This document shows positions 1 through 5,368 of a DNA stretch of 10,618 nucleotides, piece by piece (within the stretch, counting starts at the first letter, position 1; the number at the start of each line of letters is the position of its first letter). The position numbers were made by a program, and so were the translations under genes. The notes beneath the pieces are model-generated. The model saw nothing but the letters and a program-made list of their open reading frames with translations. It made no database searches and had not been told where the DNA came from. Source of the DNA: an uncultured Clostridia bacterium (lineage in GTDB: Bacteria; Bacillota; Clostridia; TANB77; CAG-508); NCBI GenBank assembly GCA_948585895.1, contig CAPBNZ010000012.1, forward strand, positions 1 to 10,618, given 5' to 3'.

Positions 1-240
1 TTAATACAACTAGAAAATGGTATTCATATAGATGATGAGAGAATAAAAGTGATACTAGAAGAAGAAAAATTAGATACCTTTAGTTTAAATGTTAAAGAAA
101 TAGAAAAGTGTGAAAGATTATATATTTCATCTGATGTATTACTTACAACGAAACAGGAAAAAGCATTTAAAGATAATAATGTTGAGGTATATATCATTCC
201 TGAATATTATTTTGACAGCGAAATTAAGGAGGTGCAATAG
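1..240 (+). CDS. C-terminal end of an unidentified protein (5' end outside window)
   Basis: The frame is open from the first base of the window and ends at a TAG at 238-240, giving 79 residues. An internal GTG at 49 could start a 63-residue product. No ribosome binding site precedes that GTG and the frame continues upstream of it, so I read this as the tail of a longer gene. The tail is acidic and lysine-rich with alternating hydrophobic stretches such as LYISSDVLL and VEVYIIPEYYF. This suggests a soluble alpha/beta fold; there is no membrane segment. I do not recognise the family. It is followed at once by a compact hairpin terminator, so it is probably the last gene of its transcript, and it converges on the minus-strand membrane protein at 389-1594. 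Confidence 0.6.
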   Translation, partial: LIQLENGIHIDDERIKVILEEEKLDTFSLNVKEIEKCERLYISSDVLLTTKQEKAFKDNNVEVYIIPEYYFDSEIKEVQ

Positions 241-247
241 TATAATG

Positions 248-275
248 CAAGGAATCCTTCCTTGATATTTTTTAT
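248..275 (+). terminator. Rho-independent terminator after the partial first gene
   Basis: CAAGGAA (248-254) and TTCCTTG (258-264) form a perfect 7-bp stem with a 3-nt loop. A T-rich tract runs from 268 to 275. It lies 8 bases past the stop codon of the partial plus-strand gene. Confidence 0.7.
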
Positions 276-319
276 TTTATCACAGAAGGATTTATTTACA
301 CAACTTTTTCTATACACTC

Positions 320-373
320 AATAAAAATGATGAATTGTTGATGTCAGTGCATTTTCAATTCATCATTTTTATT
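320..373. terminator. Long bidirectional terminator between convergent genes
   Basis: Bases 320-337 and 356-373 are perfect reverse complements (18 bp) around an 18-nt loop. The arms begin or end in A/T runs, so either strand ends its hairpin in a U-rich tract. On the minus strand it follows the membrane protein gene (stop at 389-391) by 16 bases. On the plus strand it is a second stop after the 248-275 hairpin. Confidence 0.75.
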
Positions 374-388
374 TTTGAAATAAAGAAT

Positions 389-1594
389 TTATTCTGTTTT
401 TTCTAATTCTTTACTATTAGTAGTTTTTCTTTTTAAAATTAAATTAGAAAGTATCATTCCTAGTCCTATAACAATAGATGCAAAGCTTACAATAGAACCA
501 ATATAAGGAATTAAACCAACCAACCATAAAACAATAGAAGAAACAATTAACATACCAAACACACCAATTGTTTTTTGGATTTTTAACTTATCACACACAA
601 CATAATTGACAGTAATAACAAACACAGAAGTACTAATAGCTATTAAAATAAATAAGGTAAATAATAATAATAAACCTAAAGTAGAAGTGATTCCTAGAAC
701 CAATAATAAAATAGATGATAAGATTCCAACAATTGGAGCTAAAATTCCAAATCCAATAACAGGTAGAATTTTTTTAGTTGTTAAAAGAGAAGTATTATTT
801 TTTAACAATTTAGGGGTAAGCCATAAGCATAATAGCCAAATAACAACAATCGTTACAACAAAGGTACCTAAAGATAAGATTTGTGTTTGGATTGTATTAT
901 CATCTGAAAAGATTTCTTGTTCAAATTTAGTTTCTCCAGTAACAACACCTTCTGGAATAGAAATTTCTTGTTTTGCGGAATATCTCAAATTTCCATGAAT
1001 GTTACCAGTTACATTAGAATCTTGTGCAAAGTTAAGGCTAGCACAATCGATAAAAGCATTTCTTCCAATTGAACCAAAGATGTTAATTGTATTACATCCT
1101 ACTCTAATATCACGATAAACATACCCAGTAATTGTTATATTTTCAGAAGCTGAGTATAAATCGTAAACAACACCATTTACAGTAACATTTTTAGCAAAAG
1201 TGAATAAATTACTAAAAACATATCCTTGTTCTCCAATGGTAACAGTATTGGCACAAATAAAAGCATCTCCACCAATTTGTGAATTAATGGTAACATGATT
1301 AGCTACTACAAATAAGTTTCCATCCACAATATAATCAATGGTAACATCATCACCAGTCAAATACACGTCAGATTTTTTGAGGTTTTTATCCTCTGTTGTA
1401 GCTGTTGCTGCTTCAGGAGTTGGTTCTTCTTCTGAAATCGGTGCTATGTCATAATTAGCTGTATTTTTAGATGCTGTTCCATCTGGTGTTGCTATATCAT
1501 CAGCAGTTTTATTTTCTGCTCTTACCATAGGAAGTGTAAGAGTTAAAATAATGACAAATAAAATAGCAATTACTTTAAATTTTCTTTTTAACAT
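389..1594 (-). CDS. Exported bactofilin-like repeat protein with multi-pass membrane C-terminus
   Basis: The 401-residue product starts with a typical Sec signal (MLKRKFK, then a hydrophobic core to about residue 22, possible cleavage after VRA at 26). A Thr/Glu/Ala-rich linker covers about 27-78. Residues 80-222 hold short repeating strands (VDGNLFVVAN, IGGDAFICAN, VSN-type, ITGYVYRDIRVG, IGRNAFIDC), the pattern of a right-handed beta-helix as in bactofilins and polymer-forming proteins. From about 240 to 387 there are four to six hydrophobic segments, ending in a basic/acidic tail. This predicts an outward-facing beta-helix tethered to the membrane, possibly an envelope scaffold. Function is inferred from fold only. 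The ATG has AGGAGGGA six bases upstream, and the gene has its own promoter at 1636-1664. It lies downstream of nth on the same strand with no terminator seen between them, so some read-through is likely. Confidence 0.8.
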   Translation of the reverse strand: MLKRKFKVIAILFVIILTLTLPMVRAENKTADDIATPDGTASKNTANYDIAPISEEEPTPEAATATTEDKNLKKSDVYLTGDDVTIDYIVDGNLFVVANHVTINSQIGGDAFICANTVTIGEQGYVFSNLFTFAKNVTVNGVVYDLYSASENITITGYVYRDIRVGCNTINIFGSIGRNAFIDCASLNFAQDSNVTGNIHGNLRYSAKQEISIPEGVVTGETKFEQEIFSDDNTIQTQILSLGTFVVTIVVIWLLCLWLTPKLLKNNTSLLTTKKILPVIGFGILAPIVGILSSILLLVLGITSTLGLLLLFTLFILIAISTSVFVITVNYVVCDKLKIQKTIGVFGMLIVSSIVLWLVGLIPYIGSIVSFASIVIGLGMILSNLILKRKTTNSKELEKTE

Positions 1595-1635
1595 ATAAAA
1601 TCCCTCCTAAAATTTATATATATAAATATGTAAAA

Positions 1636-1664
1636 ACTATATATCTTTATTTAATTTTTGTCAA
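1636..1664 (-). promoter_or_regulatory. Sigma-A type promoter of the bactofilin-like gene
   Basis: On the minus strand a perfect TTGACA (1659-1664) is followed after exactly 17 bases by TATAGT (1636-1641). Transcription would start about 35 bases before the ATG at 1594. It is among the strongest promoter matches in the window. Confidence 0.8.
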
Positions 1665-1713
1665 GGACTAATCAAGAAGCAAAGAAGCTACTAATGATAT
1701 GGGAGTTTCTTAG

Positions 1714-2349
1714 TCAATGATTTGATTCATAAAACTTACAAAAACCATTAACAGGGCAAGTATTGCATTTAGGATTTCGTGCTATACAAGTATTTCTTCC
1801 ATGCCATACAAAGATATGATTAATATCTTTCAAATATTCTTTTGGAAAAATTTTTATTAAATCCTGTTCAATTTTTTCAGGTTCTTTATTCTGTGATAAT
1901 CCAATTAAATTCGATATTCTCTTAGCATGTGTATCAACAGCAATCCCTTCAGCCATACCAAAAACCTCTAGCATAATAACATTAGCACTTTTTCTTCCAA
2001 TACCTGCCAAACTTGTTAGTTCATCCATTGTATGAGGAACTTCACCATTAAAATGTTCTAAAACTTGTTTTGCACACAATTTTATATTTTTTGCTTTATT
2101 TTTATAAAAACCACAAGGATGAATGAAATCTTCTAATTCGTGGATATCAATGGTAGCAAAATCTTGAATGGTTTGGCAACGTGAAAAAAGTGCTGGAGTA
2201 GTTTTATTTACTCTTTCATCTGTACATTGAGCAGAAAGCATAACAGCAACTACCAATTCAAATGGTGTAGAGAAATCTAAACTACAAGTAGCATCTGGAT
2301 ATCTTTTTTTTAATAATTCAATTAGTGTGACAGCATCTTGTTTTTTCAT
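1714..2349 (-). CDS. nth: Endonuclease III (DNA glycosylase/AP lyase)
   Basis: Base-excision repair enzyme that removes oxidised pyrimidines and cleaves the abasic site. The 211-residue product has the usual family length. It shows the helix-hairpin-helix LAGIGRKSA with the catalytic lysine at K120, the catalytic aspartate at D139 in VDTHAKR, and a C-terminal 4Fe-4S loop with spacing C-x6-C-x2-C-x5-C (C188, C195, C198, C204). All key residues are present. The frame stays open upstream to 2499, but I place the start at 2349. MKKQDAV matches the family N-terminus, and AGGAGA lies seven bases upstream. The extra upstream residues would be read from promoter and tandem-repeat DNA. The promoter at 2369-2397 lies downstream of the longer start, which confirms the choice. 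Confidence 0.95.
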   Translation of the reverse strand: MKKQDAVTLIELLKKRYPDATCSLDFSTPFELVVAVMLSAQCTDERVNKTTPALFSRCQTIQDFATIDIHELEDFIHPCGFYKNKAKNIKLCAKQVLEHFNGEVPHTMDELTSLAGIGRKSANVIMLEVFGMAEGIAVDTHAKRISNLIGLSQNKEPEKIEQDLIKIFPKEYLKDINHIFVWHGRNTCIARNPKCNTCPVNGFCKFYESNH

Positions 2350-2368
2350 AACATCATCTCCTAGCAAT

Positions 2369-2397
2369 ATTGTATAAAATAAAACATAAATAGTCAA
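2369..2397 (-). promoter_or_regulatory. Sigma-A type promoter of nth
   Basis: On the minus strand TTGACT (2392-2397) and TACAAT (2369-2374) are separated by 17 bases. The predicted transcript starts only about 12-14 bases before the nth ATG, so the AGGAGA site sits at the very 5' end of the message. The position excludes the longer upstream start. Confidence 0.7.
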
Positions 2398-2401
2398 ATC
2401 G

Positions 2402-2494
2402 TCACCATTGGTTCCGGGTTTAAATGGGGATGTCATTAATGATTCCAGACTTAAATAGGAATGTACTGATGTTTCTGAGGTTGAACGGGGAAGC
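2402..2494. repeat. Three degenerate 31-bp tandem units
   Basis: Units at 2402-2432, 2433-2463 and 2464-2494 share a core like GGTTCCGGGTTTAAATGGGGATG on the plus strand. By hand alignment units 1 and 2 match at 22 of 31 positions. Unit 3 is one base shorter in the aligned part and matches unit 1 at roughly 18. The array sits just upstream of the nth promoter. The period is not a multiple of three and nothing suggests coding. Confidence 0.6.
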
Positions 2495-2776
2495 AACAAA
2501 AGTTTAAACTATTTGCAAACACCACATAAGCAATTGGAATAAGATAAGTAAATGAGATTGGGATTAACATCCTATTTTTATTTAGAAACTTATTTTGTAC
2601 AAGGGGAAAAATTATAGTATTGGGAAAGTTAGGGGCTGATAGAATTTGTAACGAAACAGAACAAAGAAATAAGACTTCTTACAATTTTATTAGGATACAG
2701 CAGGGGAAATCTACATAAAAAGGAACCAATAATGAAAAAAAATAATATAATATACAAAAACAGTGGAGGTAATAAT
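2495..2776. other. Intergenic stretch, nothing recognised
   Basis: This stretch holds no open frame with a ribosome binding site, no RNA gene and no strong hairpin. A TATAAT-like hexamer occurs at 2746-2751, suitably placed for the small-gene operon that follows, but I see no matching -35 at 16-18 bases. A sporulation sigma factor promoter could be here, but I could not fit the sigma-E consensus convincingly. A perfect 10-bp palindrome, AGTTTAAACT, lies at 2501-2510. Confidence 0.5.
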
Positions 2777-2926
2777 ATGTTAAAATTATTTAGAAAAACG
2801 CTTGCTATTTGTTTAATTGGTTTAGGATTAGGAATTTTATTAGTATTATTGCTTCCTATAACAGGTTGGCTATTTATCATTGGTGTTGTTGTGATTTGTG
2901 TAGGATTTATGTGGCTTGCTTGTTAA
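2777..2926 (+). CDS. Small two-helix membrane protein, 49 aa
   Basis: The product is almost entirely hydrophobic. A basic start (MLKLFRK) is followed by one predicted membrane helix at about residues 8-27, a short PITGW turn, and a second helix at about 31-47 ending in WLAC. I chose the ATG at 2777 because GGAGG lies six to seven bases upstream (2765-2769). An earlier in-frame ATG at 2732 has no such site and would add a polar tail unlike a membrane protein start. I do not recognise a named family. The stop lies 36 bases before the spoVM-like gene on the same strand with no terminator between, so the two are probably co-transcribed. A role in the spore envelope or forespore membrane is therefore possible, but that is inference from position. 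Confidence 0.75.
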   Translation: MLKLFRKTLAICLIGLGLGILLVLLLPITGWLFIIGVVVICVGFMWLAC

Positions 2927-2962
2927 GCATTATTTGCTGTTATAAAAAGGAGGGAGATACAT

Positions 2963-3037
2963 ATGACAGTAGTGGTAAAAAAGGTACCAAAATTTCTAAG
3001 AGGATTTGTAAAATTAATTTTTGGGATTAAAGAGTAA
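2963..3037 (+). CDS. spoVM: SpoVM-like sporulation peptide, 24 aa
   Basis: SpoVM is a tiny amphipathic helix that binds the convex forespore membrane and anchors the coat ATPase SpoIVA, and it is needed for cortex and coat assembly. The product MTVVVKKVPKFLRGFVKLIFGIKE aligns without gaps to B. subtilis SpoVM as I remember it. K7, P9, K10, F11, L12, G14, V16 and G21 are identical and position 17 is basic in both. P9 is the residue linked to curvature recognition. Length is 24 residues against 26. A strong AAGGAGG (2947-2953) lies nine bases upstream of the ATG, and a hairpin terminator follows the stop. rpmB lies downstream on the opposite strand, the arrangement I recall for B. subtilis, which supports the call. 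The gene is below the usual length cutoff and easily missed. If correct, the host is a spore former. Confidence 0.85.
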   Translation: MTVVVKKVPKFLRGFVKLIFGIKE

Positions 3038-3050
3038 GGAAATGTGAGGA

Positions 3051-3102
3051 AAAGGAAACGTTTCTTTTTGGATATTTTTGTCCATTAGGAAGCGTTTTTT
3101 TT
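3051..3102 (+). terminator. Terminator of the small-protein/spoVM operon
   Basis: AAACGTTTC (3056-3064) pairs with GAAGCGTTT (3089-3097) through one G-U pair. An inner TGGA/TCCA pairing and outer A/T and G-U pairs lengthen the stem. It runs into eight T residues (3095-3102) and starts 14 bases past the spoVM stop. Confidence 0.75.
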
Positions 3103-3124
3103 GTTGCAAAGCAAAAATAAAAAA

Positions 3125-3182
3125 TTTTTCTATACAATACATTCCACAAAAGATTTTAATCATGTCACTTTTGTTCTTGTAT
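3125..3182. repeat. Intergenic repeat, short copy (paired with 9079-9210)
   Basis: TTTTTCTATACA, then TACATTCCACA, then AATCATG(T)CACTTTTGTT occur here in order, and again in order in the spacer after clpX. Here the pieces are packed into 58 bases. The copy can form a weak hairpin between ACAAAAG (3146-3152) and CTTTTGT (3168-3174). Confidence 0.5.
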
Positions 3183-3217
3183 ATAACATAAATATAATAG
3201 AAATAACATAAAAAGTG

Positions 3218-3246
3218 TTGATAAAAAGAGAAAAATGCTATAGTAT
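3218..3246 (+). promoter_or_regulatory. Probable promoter of the decayed surface-protein locus
   Basis: TTGATA (3218-3223) and TAGTAT (3241-3246) are separated by 17 bases. The next ribosome binding site begins at 3254. An alternative TATAGT at 3239-3244 gives a short 15-base spacer. Confidence 0.5.
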
Positions 3247-3269
3247 CCTTTGTAAGGAGGAAGATGCAT

Positions 3270-4209
3270 ATGTTAAAGAAATTTTTAAGTAGTTGTTTAT
3301 TTGTAATTTTTTTATCGGTTAGTTTATATACAACTAAATGTTATGCTACATTTGTCGTAATAACAAATGATAATTTAGAGGAGGCATTCCAAAGATTTGT
3401 TTCATCAGAAGCAAATAAAGAGAATTACAATATTTCGGTCTCAAATAATGTAATAGATATAACAGTGGATAATGAAAATTATACTTTAAATTATGATTTA
3501 ACAAACAAACCAATTTTTTCTATAGAAATTCCGATAACAAAAGGAATGAATTTTACAGAGTTTCAAGAAAAAAATGATGAAGTAATGTTACTTATACTTG
3601 GTTATATAGCGGTTGCTAATATACAAGGGAGTGAAATGGAAGATGCTATTAGTTATTTCGTATTTTCTTATTTAAATTCAGTTTTTAATTCCTCTTGGAT
3701 GAATGAAGACCCATATGTAATTGTGAGAAATCGGAGTTACAGGAAACAAAAACGAAATATATGAATCCGAATTTGGCGAAAAAGTAATAGAATATGTAAA
3801 TACTATCTATAAAGATAAAGGAATGATAACTGATTCATCGAAAGATTTAATTAATTCTTATGAGTTATCTTATGAAAAAAAGGAGGTAACAGATATTTCG
3901 TGTAAAATAGTTTTTACATTAAGTATAAATCCAGATGCTGATTTTTCAAAATGAAAGGGATTTAAGAATCGTGCAGCAGATTCTTTAGAAAATAATATCA
4001 CAACAACAGTAAAGAATCCAATAGATAGTAATCCACAAACACTATCTACAGAGGAAGAGACAATAAGCTCAATTCCTTATGCAGGTATCCCAATCAACAA
4101 TTTTGCAACTTTAATAACGAAAGAACTAATCGTTATTATTGTGCTAGCAATTTTAATAATGTTAATAATAGGATTTACGATTAGAAACAGGAAAAATAAA
4201 AGAAATTAG
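3270..4209 (+). pseudogene. Broken secreted, membrane-anchored surface protein (possible sortase substrate)
   Basis: The intact 5' frame gives a signal peptide (MLKKFLSS, hydrophobic core, likely cleavage after CYA at about residue 26) and an unrecognised extracellular region, ending at a stop at 3762-3764. From about 3727 the sequence continues sensibly one frame over (GVTGNKNEIYESEFGEKVIEYV). Removing one A from the AAA at 3728-3730 would join the two frames. This second frame meets a TGA at 3952-3954 (perhaps a former TGG) and then runs on to 4207-4209. Its end has IPYAG (4072-4086), a hydrophobic helix and a basic tail (RNRKNKRN), the layout of a cell-wall sorting signal. Repaired, it would be about 312 residues. 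The start at 3270 lies nine bases after AAGGAGG; the ATG at 3264 is too close. The sortase gene follows 35 bases downstream. The gene looks inactivated, although sequencing error cannot be excluded for either lesion. Confidence 0.75.
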
Positions 4210-4244
4210 GAAGTTTTGAGTCCATAACTAAAAGGAGAAATAAT

Positions 4245-4856
4245 TTGAATACAGGAGAAAAAAGGCTAATTTATACCTTATTAATTATAATAATTATCTT
4301 TTCTGGTATTTTATTATATAAAATGAACAAAAACCAATATAATATAAGCTTATACCATGACATTGTTAGCGAATATGATAAAATTATCTAGGAATATGAT
4401 AGAGATAAACAAATTCATAGCAATAGAAATCACAAAGAAAACACTTATATTGTAGTAAATGCACAAGGAGAAAAATACAAAATAGTAGGAATTAAAATTC
4501 CAAAAATAGATGTAAATTATCCTATTATTTCGGAAACAACAGAATCCTATTTAAAAATTGCTCCAACAAAATTATATGGTCCTAATATCAATGACATTGG
4601 AAACTTTTGTATAATAGGACATAATTATTTAAATAATATATTATTTAGCAGGTTATCAGAATTAGAAGAAGGGGATAATATATTTTTGACTGATAATTCT
4701 GAAAGGATAGAAAAATATAGTGTCTATGATAATTATGTTGTAGAAGAAAAAGAGGTAAGTTGTCTTAACCAAAATACAGAAGGGAAAAAAGAGGTGACTT
4801 TGATAACTTGTACTAAAAATAGGAATAAAAGATTAGTTGTAAAATGTATAAAATGA
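4245..4856 (+). pseudogene. Sortase gene interrupted by an amber codon
   Basis: Sortases are membrane transpeptidases that cut a C-terminal signal and attach the protein to peptidoglycan. The frame opens with TTG at 4245, eight bases after AAAGGAG, and encodes an N-terminal membrane helix at about residues 8-25. A TAG at codon 49 (4389-4391) stops it. Beyond the TAG the frame stays open to TGA at 4854-4856 and encodes a complete catalytic core: KIPKIDVNYPI, the histidine in IGHNYL (H126), the nucleophile in TLITC (C189) and the arginine in NKRLVVK (R196). Total length would be 203 codons, usual for small clostridial sortases. I cannot assign a class. No start codon with a ribosome binding site follows the TAG, so an active enzyme is unlikely without read-through. 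Its likely substrate is the equally broken gene just upstream. Confidence 0.8.
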
Positions 4857-4898
4857 AAAAGTATTTATTATTATTTATGAAGGTGCTTGTAATATGTT

Positions 4899-4930
4899 GA
4901 AGATATCTATGTATAGGATAAGATATTTTT
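4899..4930 (+). terminator. Weak possible terminator after the sortase pseudogene
   Basis: GAAGATATC (4899-4907) can pair with GATATTTTT (4922-4930) over nine positions, two of them G-U. It has a 14-nt loop and no following T-run beyond the stem itself. Confidence 0.3.
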
Positions 4931-4991
4931 AGTTTATTTGGATTAAGTGATAAATGGAGAGCTAAAATTAATAATTTAATAATAAAAACAA

Positions 4992-5016
4992 AAAAAGAGC
5001 TGTTTAAGCTCTTTTT
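4992..5016 (-). terminator. rpmB terminator overlapping the gene's 3' end
   Basis: AAAAAGAGCT (4992-5001) and AGCTCTTTTT (5007-5016) form a perfect 10-bp stem with a 5-nt loop. It continues into a U-rich tract on the minus strand. The rpmB stop codon (5004-5006) lies in the loop and the last codons form one arm. Confidence 0.85.
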
Positions 5017-5201
5017 ACTTTACCATCTTTTAAACATTTTGCACATACATATATTCTTTTTGCTTCACCATTTACCTCAGCTTTTACTCTTCTTAAGTTT
5101 GGTTTCCATGTACGAGGAGACCTTTTACTAATATGAGAACGAGTAATACTAAGTTTATTTCCATGACTAGCTGTTTTTTGACAAATTTCACATACTGCCA
5201 T
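5004..5201 (-). CDS. rpmB: Large ribosomal subunit protein bL28
   Basis: A 65-residue protein of the 50S subunit. It begins MAVCEICQK and contains the family's HGNKLSITRSHISKRSPRTWKPNL region. It carries a zinc-binding pair of CxxC motifs (C4/C7 and C53/C56), so this is the zinc-containing form. The ATG at 5201 has AGGAGGTG about nine bases upstream. A longer frame from 5213 would start inside that site. The terminator overlaps the last codons. The promoter TTGTTT-17-TAAACT lies upstream on the minus strand. It is transcribed away from tig and toward the sortase remnant. Its position on the opposite strand downstream of spoVM matches the B. subtilis arrangement as I recall it. Confidence 0.97.
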   Translation of the reverse strand: MAVCEICQKTASHGNKLSITRSHISKRSPRTWKPNLRRVKAEVNGEAKRIYVCAKCLKDGKVKRA

Positions 5202-5246
5202 TCTTAATTGCACCTCCTAAATCTTTAAATAAATTGACTATTAACA

Positions 5247-5275
5247 AGTTTAACACAAAAAAATAAAAAAAACAA
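5247..5275 (-). promoter_or_regulatory. Probable rpmB promoter
   Basis: On the minus strand TTGTTT (5270-5275) and TAAACT (5247-5252) are spaced by 17 bases of almost pure T. Transcription would start about 35-40 bases before the rpmB ATG. It is divergent from the tig promoter at 5304-5331. Confidence 0.5.
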
Positions 5276-5303
5276 GTATTTTTTGAAAAATATAAAAAAT
5301 TCC

Positions 5304-5331
5304 TTGCAAAATAGGAAAAATGTGTTATAAT
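5304..5331 (+). promoter_or_regulatory. Sigma-A type promoter of tig
   Basis: TTGCAA (5304-5309) and a perfect TATAAT (5326-5331) are separated by 16 bases, with a TGTG just before the -10. The ATG at 5330 lies inside the -10 and cannot be a translation start, which fixes the tig start at 5369. Confidence 0.8.
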
Positions 5332-5368
5332 GTATAAGCTATGTGAAATAAAGAAAGGATTGAAAAGA

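Noticed and set aside
606..998. 130-codon open frame on the plus strand
   Set aside because: It lies fully antisense within the bactofilin-like membrane gene, has no ribosome binding site and no recognisable protein character.
2402..2494. CRISPR-like array
   Set aside because: The units adjoin each other with no spacers, are strongly diverged, and there are no cas genes.
2350..2499. N-terminal extension of endonuclease III by 50 residues
   Set aside because: It would be translated from the nth promoter and the 31-bp repeats. The internal ATG has the ribosome binding site and gives the standard 211 residues.
2501..2510. AGTTTAAACT palindrome as an operator
   Set aside because: A 10-bp AT-rich palindrome is expected by chance in such DNA, and no promoter is nearby.
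2732..2776. Longer start for the small membrane protein
   Set aside because: The ATG at 2732 has no ribosome binding site and adds a polar segment. GGAGG sits at the right distance from 2777.
3720..3735. Programmed frameshift in the surface protein
   Set aside because: There is no slippery heptamer or downstream pseudoknot that I can see, and a further in-frame TGA and the broken sortase beside it point to decay.
3952..3954. TGA read as tryptophan (alternative code)
   Set aside because: The intact core genes use TGG for tryptophan and end at ordinary stops, and a second neighbouring gene is broken by TAG.
5330..5368. Upstream ATG for trigger factor
   Set aside because: It overlaps the TATAAT of the tig promoter and so lies upstream of the expected transcript start.
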